From Bacillota bacterium (GTDB taxonomy: Bacteria > Bacillota > Bacilli > Bacillales > Cytobacillaceae): DNA of 8,354 nt. How positions within the stretch are numbered: the first letter of the stretch is position 1; the number at the start of each line of letters is the position of its first letter. The position numbers and the translations under genes are program-made. The notes beneath the pieces are model-generated. The model made no database searches. It saw nothing but the letters and a program-made list of their open reading frames with translations, and was not told the DNA's origin. The stretch is taken from assembly GCA_030705745.1 (NCBI GenBank), contig JAUZPT010000111.1, forward strand, positions 1 to 8,354. The letters run 5' to 3'. Positions 6,680 through 8,354 of the stretch are shown piece after piece.

Positions 6680-7541
6680 AAAAGTTTTCGAAGCCCTCCA
6701 TTGGGCTTCTTCTTTTTTAATAGAAAAAGGTAGGGATGAAAACGCGGGCGAATTATTGCTCATCCACTACACAGGCTTCAAGCGTGCTACGCTCCTGGCC
6801 GAGCTGCGGAGCGATCTGGCGTCAGAAGTATGGACGCGATTTGAAAAAGCGGTCTATGAACATGGCGAGGGAAAGCCGATTCAATATATCATCGGTGAGG
6901 AAGAATTTTACGGGCGCACCTTTGAGGTGAATGAAGCGGTCCTAATTCCACGGCCAGAAACCGAGGAGCTTGTGTTTGAAGCACTTCGGCGCATCGAGCA
7001 AAAATTTGGCAATGAAGAAAGTTTGAGTTTGGCCGATATTGGCACAGGAAGTGGGGCAATTGCCATTTCAATGAAGCTTGAAGCGCCATTTTTGGAAGTA
7101 ACGGCAACAGACATTGCCGAAGAATCACTCGATGTGGCCCGGAAAAATGCCGCTTCACTAAAGGCGAACATCGAATTTCTGCAGGGCGACATGCTTCTTC
7201 CTTTTATCGATGCCAAACGCACCTTTAATGTCATCCTCTCTAACCCTCCCTATATTCCCGAAGGCGACGAAGCAGGGATGTCGGTAGTCGTTACTGAACA
7301 TGAACCTCATCGGGCATTGTTCGCTGGCGTGGATGGCTTGAACTTTTACCGTCGTTTTATGGAACAGCTTCCTGCTGTCCTGAATCGGGATTCTCTCGTC
7401 GGCTTTGAAATCGGTGCGGGTCAGGGAGAAGCTGTTGCCCAGCTGCTGAAGGGAACCTTCGCACACGTGCATGTAGACATCGTCAATGATATAAACGGCA
7501 AGGACAGGATGGTTTTTGCGGACATTACCCTGATGGTCTAG
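6672..7541 (+). CDS. prmC: Release factor glutamine N5-methyltransferase
   Basis: Transfers a methyl group from S-adenosylmethionine to the glutamine of the GGQ motif of RF1 and RF2, which speeds peptide release. I start at ATG 6672 ([16 protein letters not shown], 289 residues), as in Bacillus (about 288). The longer frame from 6633 would add 13 residues unrelated to the family inside prfA. A modest AGGA (6660-6663) stands 8 bases upstream. The N-terminal helical substrate-binding domain (about 1-85) ends near [14 protein letters not shown]. The Rossmann-fold methyltransferase follows, with the SAM-binding DIGTGSG at 122-128 and the catalytic NPPY at 191-194, the signature for glutamine N5 methylation. 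Overlap with prfA suggests translational coupling of the enzyme and its substrate. Confidence 0.97.
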   Translation: MSKKVFEALHWASSFLIEKGRDENAGELLLIHYTGFKRATLLAELRSDLASEVWTRFEKAVYEHGEGKPIQYIIGEEEFYGRTFEVNEAVLIPRPETEELVFEALRRIEQKFGNEESLSLADIGTGSGAIAISMKLEAPFLEVTATDIAEESLDVARKNAASLKANIEFLQGDMLLPFIDAKRTFNVILSNPPYIPEGDEAGMSVVVTEHEPHRALFAGVDGLNFYRRFMEQLPAVLNRDSLVGFEIGAGQGEAVAQLLKGTFAHVHVDIVNDINGKDRMVFADITLMV

Positions 7542-7587
7542 CAACTGAAACTTAAAGGACAATCAGGTCGAACATCAAAATAACTTG

Positions 7588-7610
7588 AGCCAGGCTGCCG
7601 CCTGGCTTTT
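7588..7610 (+). terminator. Intrinsic terminator of prfA-prmC
   Basis: AGCCAGGC (7588-7595) pairs perfectly with GCCTGGCT (7600-7607), loop TGCC, followed by TTTTAATTT. The T-run is short (7607-7610) but the stem is strong and lies 46 bases after the prmC stop. Confidence 0.82.
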
Positions 7611-7615
7611 AATTT

Positions 7616-7659
7616 AACCCATTTACCCACATTTCGCTTGAAAAGTGGGTAAATGGGTT
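7616..7659. repeat. Perfect 15-bp inverted repeat at the head of the 21-bp array
   Basis: AACCCATTTACCCAC (7616-7630) is the exact reverse complement of GTGGGTAAATGGGTT (7645-7659), with a 14-base spacer. The right arm is the first unit of the tandem array, so the left arm is an inverted copy of that unit. TTTT follows the right arm (7658-7661), so it could also act as a second, back-up terminator after prmC. Confidence 0.85.
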
Positions 7660-7749
7660 TTAAATGTGGGTAAACGGGGCTGAAAAATGGGTAAATGCGT
7701 TCAAAACGTGGGTAAACATGCCTCAAACGTGGGTAAATCCCCAAATTAC
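7645..7749. repeat. Tandem array, five units with exact 21-bp period
   Basis: The core GTGGGTAAA starts at 7645, 7666, 7708 and 7729, and ATGGGTAAA at 7687: five units spaced by exactly 21 bases. After the core each unit has T or C and then a looser, mostly GC-containing part; units 1-4 end in an AAA-rich tail, while unit 5 is degenerate in its second half. The 14 bases before unit 1 (7631-7644) also look like the tail of a unit. A 21-bp spacing is two turns of B-DNA, so the cores all face the same side of the helix. The array lies between the prmC terminator and spoIIR, ending about 160 bases before the spoIIR start. Function unknown. Confidence 0.9.
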
Positions 7750-7908
7750 AGTGAGAGAGCTCAATCTCAAAAAAGGAATTTCATTTTCATCGACAGGCGC
7801 TCCAAATAACTGCAAAATGGAATCAAAAATCCTTCTTTTTTTTATTTTGCTAGTTTAAGATTCTTTTATTTTGACCACACTGTTGTTATTGAAGGGACGG
7901 TGTTGGAG
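7750..7908. other. AT-rich gap upstream of spoIIR, no gene seen
   Basis: The stretch is AT-rich with a T-run at 7835-7841 that has no good stem before it. In Bacillus subtilis spoIIR is read by sigma-F in the forespore, so a sigma-F promoter should lie here, but I could not find boxes convincing enough to place it. Near the end, GGACGGTG (7895-7902) is the probable ribosome site of spoIIR. No coding frame with a ribosome site is seen. Confidence 0.5.
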
Positions 7909-8354
7909 ATGAAAAGTAAAACAATCGTATGGATGTATTTAGTCGTATTGTCTATTGGGACAATCTTAAGTTTATATATACCTAAAAATGATGTGACGGC
8001 CGCGAGTGAAGAAGTAGTTATTCCAGGAGAGGCAATCAGGCTGAGAATTCTCGCAAATAGCGATACAGGCTCGGATCAGGATCTGAAGCGGCTTGTGAGG
8101 GATAAGGTTAATGAAAATATTTCTCTATGGGTTAAAGATTTAACTTCTGTAGCAAGTGCAAGAAAAGTAATTCGTTCAAAGTTGCCTGAAATTCAAAAAA
8201 TCGCCGAGAATGTTGTAGCACAGCAAAAAGCGAATCAAACAGTAAAAATCAAGTTTGGCAAAGTTCAGTTTCCAACGAAGCTTTATGGTGAATTTTTATA
8301 TCCCGCCGGCGAGTATGAAGCCATTTTGATCACACTTGGCGAAGGAAAAGGTGC
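7909..8354 (+). CDS. spoIIR: Stage II sporulation protein R, SpoIIR (3' partial)
   Basis: SpoIIR is made in the forespore, crosses into the space between the two sporulation membranes and activates the protease SpoIIGA in the mother-cell membrane, which then cleaves pro-sigma-E. The gene runs off the window: 148 complete codons are present of about 224 in Bacillus subtilis. ATG 7909 begins MKSKTIVWMYLVV, and GGACGGTG (7895-7902) lies 6 bases before it. Residues 5-24 are a hydrophobic signal or anchor segment. The mature part carries the family signatures AIRLRILANSD (42-52), VIRSKLPEI (87-95), FPTKLYG (121-127) and YPAGEYEAILITLG (131-144). It follows the prmC terminator and the 21-bp array, so it is probably a separate transcription unit. 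Confidence 0.96.
   Translation, partial: MKSKTIVWMYLVVLSIGTILSLYIPKNDVTAASEEVVIPGEAIRLRILANSDTGSDQDLKRLVRDKVNENISLWVKDLTSVASARKVIRSKLPEIQKIAENVVAQQKANQTVKIKFGKVQFPTKLYGEFLYPAGEYEAILITLGEGKG

Noticed and set aside
7538..7744. 68-codon - strand open frame through the prmC 3' end and the array
   Set aside because: Its heptad repeats follow from the 21-bp DNA period, and it overlaps prmC and its terminator. I treat it as a by-product and only mention the coding potential as a finding.
7616..7749. CRISPR array
   Set aside because: Units are 21 bp in total with a nine-base core and no room for 25-40-base spacers, and there are no cas genes nearby.
7843..7876. Sigma-A-like boxes (TTGCTA, TTGACC) before spoIIR
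   Set aside because: Neither has a -10 box at proper spacing, and spoIIR is expected to use sigma-F, for which I found no convincing match.

Overview
The window is 8.35 kb of a Gram-positive, endospore-forming member of the Bacillales (Bacillaceae or Caryophanaceae/Planococcaceae type). The order murAB-glpX-rho-rpmE-tdk-(lipoprotein)-prfA-prmC-spoIIR is the conserved Bacillus arrangement. The proteins are close to their Bacillus subtilis counterparts from memory, and spoIIR marks a spore former. All genes are on the + strand. I cannot name the genus from sequence alone.

Region 1 (1-1933): the 3' part of the second UDP-GlcNAc enolpyruvyl transferase gene (murAB/murZ), then glpX (class II fructose-1,6-bisphosphatase) with no terminator between them. 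Region 2 (1934-2361): a 428-base non-coding stretch holding a short GC-rich inverted-repeat remnant, a strong RNA-type stem-loop, an AT palindrome, a probable promoter and a strikingly C-rich, G-poor leader in front of rho, as expected for Rho-dependent autoregulation. Region 3 (2362-4046): rho, then rpmE with its own sigma-A promoter, a leader that can fold, and a strong terminator. Region 4 (4047-4796): tdk with its own terminator. Region 5 (4797-5496): a degenerate multi-hairpin intergenic repeat, then a small lipoprotein gene of unknown role, possibly a YhcN/YlaJ-type sporulation lipoprotein, and a terminator. Region 6 (5541-7610): a clear sigma-A promoter, prfA (release factor 1) overlapping prmC, the methyltransferase that modifies the GGQ glutamine of PrfA, and a terminator. 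Region 7 (7611-7908): a five-unit tandem array with an exact 21-bp period, preceded by an inverted copy that makes a perfect 15-bp stem. Region 8 (7909-8354): the 5' two thirds of spoIIR, the forespore signal that triggers processing of pro-sigma-E.

The genes are mostly housekeeping (cell wall, gluconeogenesis, transcription termination, translation, thymidine salvage), with one sporulation signalling gene. I see no phage, IS element, CRISPR array, tRNA or rRNA. The novelty is in the intergenic DNA: the 21-bp array upstream of spoIIR, the rho leader region, the rpmE leader and the repeat before the lipoprotein gene.
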